A stretch of 7,078 bases of DNA from JACKBJ01 sp964549495. Lineage in GTDB: Bacteria > Chloroflexota > Anaerolineae > Epilineales > Epilineaceae. The notes beneath the pieces are model-generated. The model saw nothing but the letters and a program-made list of their open reading frames with translations. It searched no databases and was not told the origin of the DNA. This document shows, one piece after another, positions 6,228 to 7,078 of this stretch. Numbering within the stretch: position 1 is the stretch's first letter; the number at the start of each line of letters is the position of its first letter. The DNA is taken from NCBI GenBank assembly GCA_964549495.1, contig CAZJWJ010000149.1:1-7078 (forward strand). Direction: 5' to 3'. A program made the translations under genes and the position numbers.

Positions 6228-6956
6228 GTTGACAATAATGTTTACGCCATTCCCGATAACGATCCTGCCGGTGTATCGAGTTCTCTGGCGGTTCCCGCGG
6301 TCGACGTCACCGACGTTGTCGTGGAAATCACTTTCGCGCCGGAACACGCCTGGCTCGGCGACATGATCGCCACGCTCACTTACGACGACGGCATTGGCGG
6401 CATCATCACCGCCGATCTCTTCGCCAGAGTCGGTCGCGGCGAGCAGATCACCTCTGGCTCGCCGTTCGGCAACGGAAACGATATGAACGGGCTCTATCGC
6501 TTTGGCGATGCATTCCTGCTCAACCTCTGGACCGAGCCGGCCGTCGGCGGCGACCAGCCGCAGGGCGACTATCGCGCCTCCACCAACAACAACTCCGGCC
6601 TGACGACCTATCCGGACAATGGAACCTTCGTCGATCTGAACACGGTCTTCGGCGGTCCCAAGGCCGCGGGCACCTGGACCTTAAAGATCGCGGATGTTGG
6701 CGCTGCCCTCACCGGTTCCTTCAGCTGGAAACTGGTGCTCAATGGCGGCGGGGATTCGCCCTGTGCAGCGGATTGCGCGTGCCTCGGCGACACGGATGCC
6801 AGCCTGACGCTCGACGGCAACGACGTCGCCAGCTTCACGCAGGCCATCCTGGATGGCAACGGCGAATGCGCCGACGTGAACGAGGATACATTCGTCAATC
6901 TCGACGACGTGGATCCATTCGTGATGAAGCTCATCATGGGTGAGACCTGCGAGTAG
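5850..6956 (+). CDS. Chimeric open frame: M20 peptidase start fused to P-domain and dockerin-like tail
   Basis: One uninterrupted frame of 368 codons spans the join. Residues 1 to ~125 are M20 peptidase, ~127-300 are a P-domain (proprotein-convertase C-terminal domain) and ~311-368 carry two dockerin-like calcium loops. The combination makes little biological sense: M20 enzymes of this type are cytoplasmic and this start has no signal peptide, whereas P-domains and dockerins belong to exported proteins. The frame could begin at the in-frame ATG at 5793, but that overlaps the preceding gene and lacks a ribosome binding site; 5850 is preferred. I list the frame because it is open as given. I think the protein is unlikely to exist as written. 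Confidence 0.5.
   Translation: MFGEPAGELGPGAGPVGEAGPEILDWLRAHVDDYVDLLRALASLESPSSDPDAQRPVFELLRGRLEDLGFAVQHVAGQRSGGHLEARSPTSDPDTPVQMILGHCDTVWPKGILRSMPLRREGDLVFVDNNVYAIPDNDPAGVSSSLAVPAVDVTDVVVEITFAPEHAWLGDMIATLTYDDGIGGIITADLFARVGRGEQITSGSPFGNGNDMNGLYRFGDAFLLNLWTEPAVGGDQPQGDYRASTNNNSGLTTYPDNGTFVDLNTVFGGPKAAGTWTLKIADVGAALTGSFSWKLVLNGGGDSPCAADCACLGDTDASLTLDGNDVASFTQAILDGNGECADVNEDTFVNLDDVDPFVMKLIMGETCE
6222..6234. other. Junction between two unrelated sequences
   Basis: M20-like protein sequence ends at ...REGDLV(F), and P-domain sequence (VDNNVYAIPDND) begins in the next codons. AT-rich codons (gac aat aat gtt tac) appear at once. Sampled lines are about 72% GC before (6001-6060) and about 58% after (6241-6300, 6361-6420). 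The exact base cannot be placed because GATCTGGTCTTCG could belong to either side. No repeat, transposase or integrase is seen at the site. Confidence 0.7.
6228..6956 (+). other. P-domain plus dockerin-type C-terminus of a secreted, Planctomycetota-style protein (5' end missing)
   Basis: The first ~170 residues match the P-domain (a beta-sandwich found after subtilisin-like proteases and in bacterial surface proteins): AIPDNDPAGVSSSLAVPA, VVVEITFAPEHAWLGDMIATLTY, and the closing GTWTLKIADVGAALTGSFSW. A short Gly/Cys linker (GGGDSPCAADCAC) leads to two calcium-binding loops, DTDASLTLDGND and DVNEDTFVNLDD, each followed by a helix (VASFTQAIL; VDPFVMKLI). Both loops keep acidic or Asn ligands at positions 1, 3 and 12, with Ser or Asp at position 5. 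This double loop with a DxDPFV-type helix ending shortly before the stop is common at the ends of Planctomycetota exported proteins. A signal peptide and any catalytic domain should lie upstream and are missing. The function of the whole parent protein is unknown. Confidence 0.72.
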
Positions 6957-7000
6957 TCGAGGGCCGCCGGGCCGCTGAATGCGGCTGCTGAGTTCACAAC

Positions 7001-7035
7001 GCGGGGCGGTGCGACGAACAGTCGCGCCGCCCCGC
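7001..7035 (+). terminator. 15-bp hairpin terminator after the P-domain/dockerin frame
   Basis: Bases 7001-7015 pair with 7021-7035 over 15 bp (one G.U wobble at 7010/7026) around the 5-base loop GAACA. The stem is followed by TCTCGTTGT, a modest T-rich tail, and lies 44 bases after the stop codon at 6956. A small 5-bp hairpin (6971-6975 with 6981-6985) precedes it. The remaining bases 7036-7078 show nothing recognisable. Confidence 0.65.
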
Positions 7036-7078
7036 TCTCGTTGTGGCCCGGCAAGACAGTCGCCCGGCTGAACCCGCG

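Noticed and set aside
1..7078. Search for CRISPR repeats, tRNA/rRNA genes, transposases or a novel multi-gene defence system
   Set aside because: No regularly spaced repeats, no tRNA-like cloverleaf, no integrase or transposase motifs and no unexplained gene cluster were seen.

Overview
The window is a stretch of GC-rich bacterial DNA in two parts of apparently different origin. Positions 1 to about 6227 are very GC-rich (a sampled 60-base line gives 72%) and read as an ordinary chromosome. The gene content and the -10-like boxes TAGACT and TAGGAT are compatible with a high-GC lineage such as Chloroflexota or Actinomycetota, but this assignment is an impression and not a demonstration. Positions from about 6228 to 6956 encode a P-domain followed by a dockerin-like pair of calcium loops, in a style typical of secreted Planctomycetota proteins, with somewhat lower GC (58-72% in sampled lines).

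Minus strand, 3986 down to 265: a three-gene operon for tyrosine breakdown. A fold-type I aminotransferase (likely Tyr to 4-hydroxyphenylpyruvate) is followed by 4-hydroxyphenylpyruvate dioxygenase (hpd) and homogentisate 1,2-dioxygenase (hmgA). Together they would carry tyrosine to maleylacetoacetate; the isomerase and fumarylacetoacetase are not in the window. The operon start has a TATGAT -10 box and a perfect 14-bp palindrome, CGAACGATCGTTCG, directly upstream of it, which resembles a TetR-type operator. Hairpins lie in the hpd-hmgA gap and downstream of hmgA.

Plus strand, 4187 to 5827: a 44-codon single-membrane-span protein with a GTG start and strong ribosome binding site, a META-domain lipoprotein, and a flavin-reductase-like FMN-binding protein. 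Each has its own plausible promoter-like site.

Plus strand, 5850 to 6956: one open frame that starts as an M20 metallopeptidase and, after about 125 residues, changes abruptly into a P-domain plus dockerin tail. The M20 part lacks most of its metal ligands and its catalytic glutamate. The P-domain part lacks its signal peptide and protease. This is either a chimeric assembly join or an illegitimate recombination, and is the most notable point in the window. A strong hairpin at 7001-7035 follows this frame.

I see no RNA genes, CRISPR arrays, insertion sequences or novel defence system.
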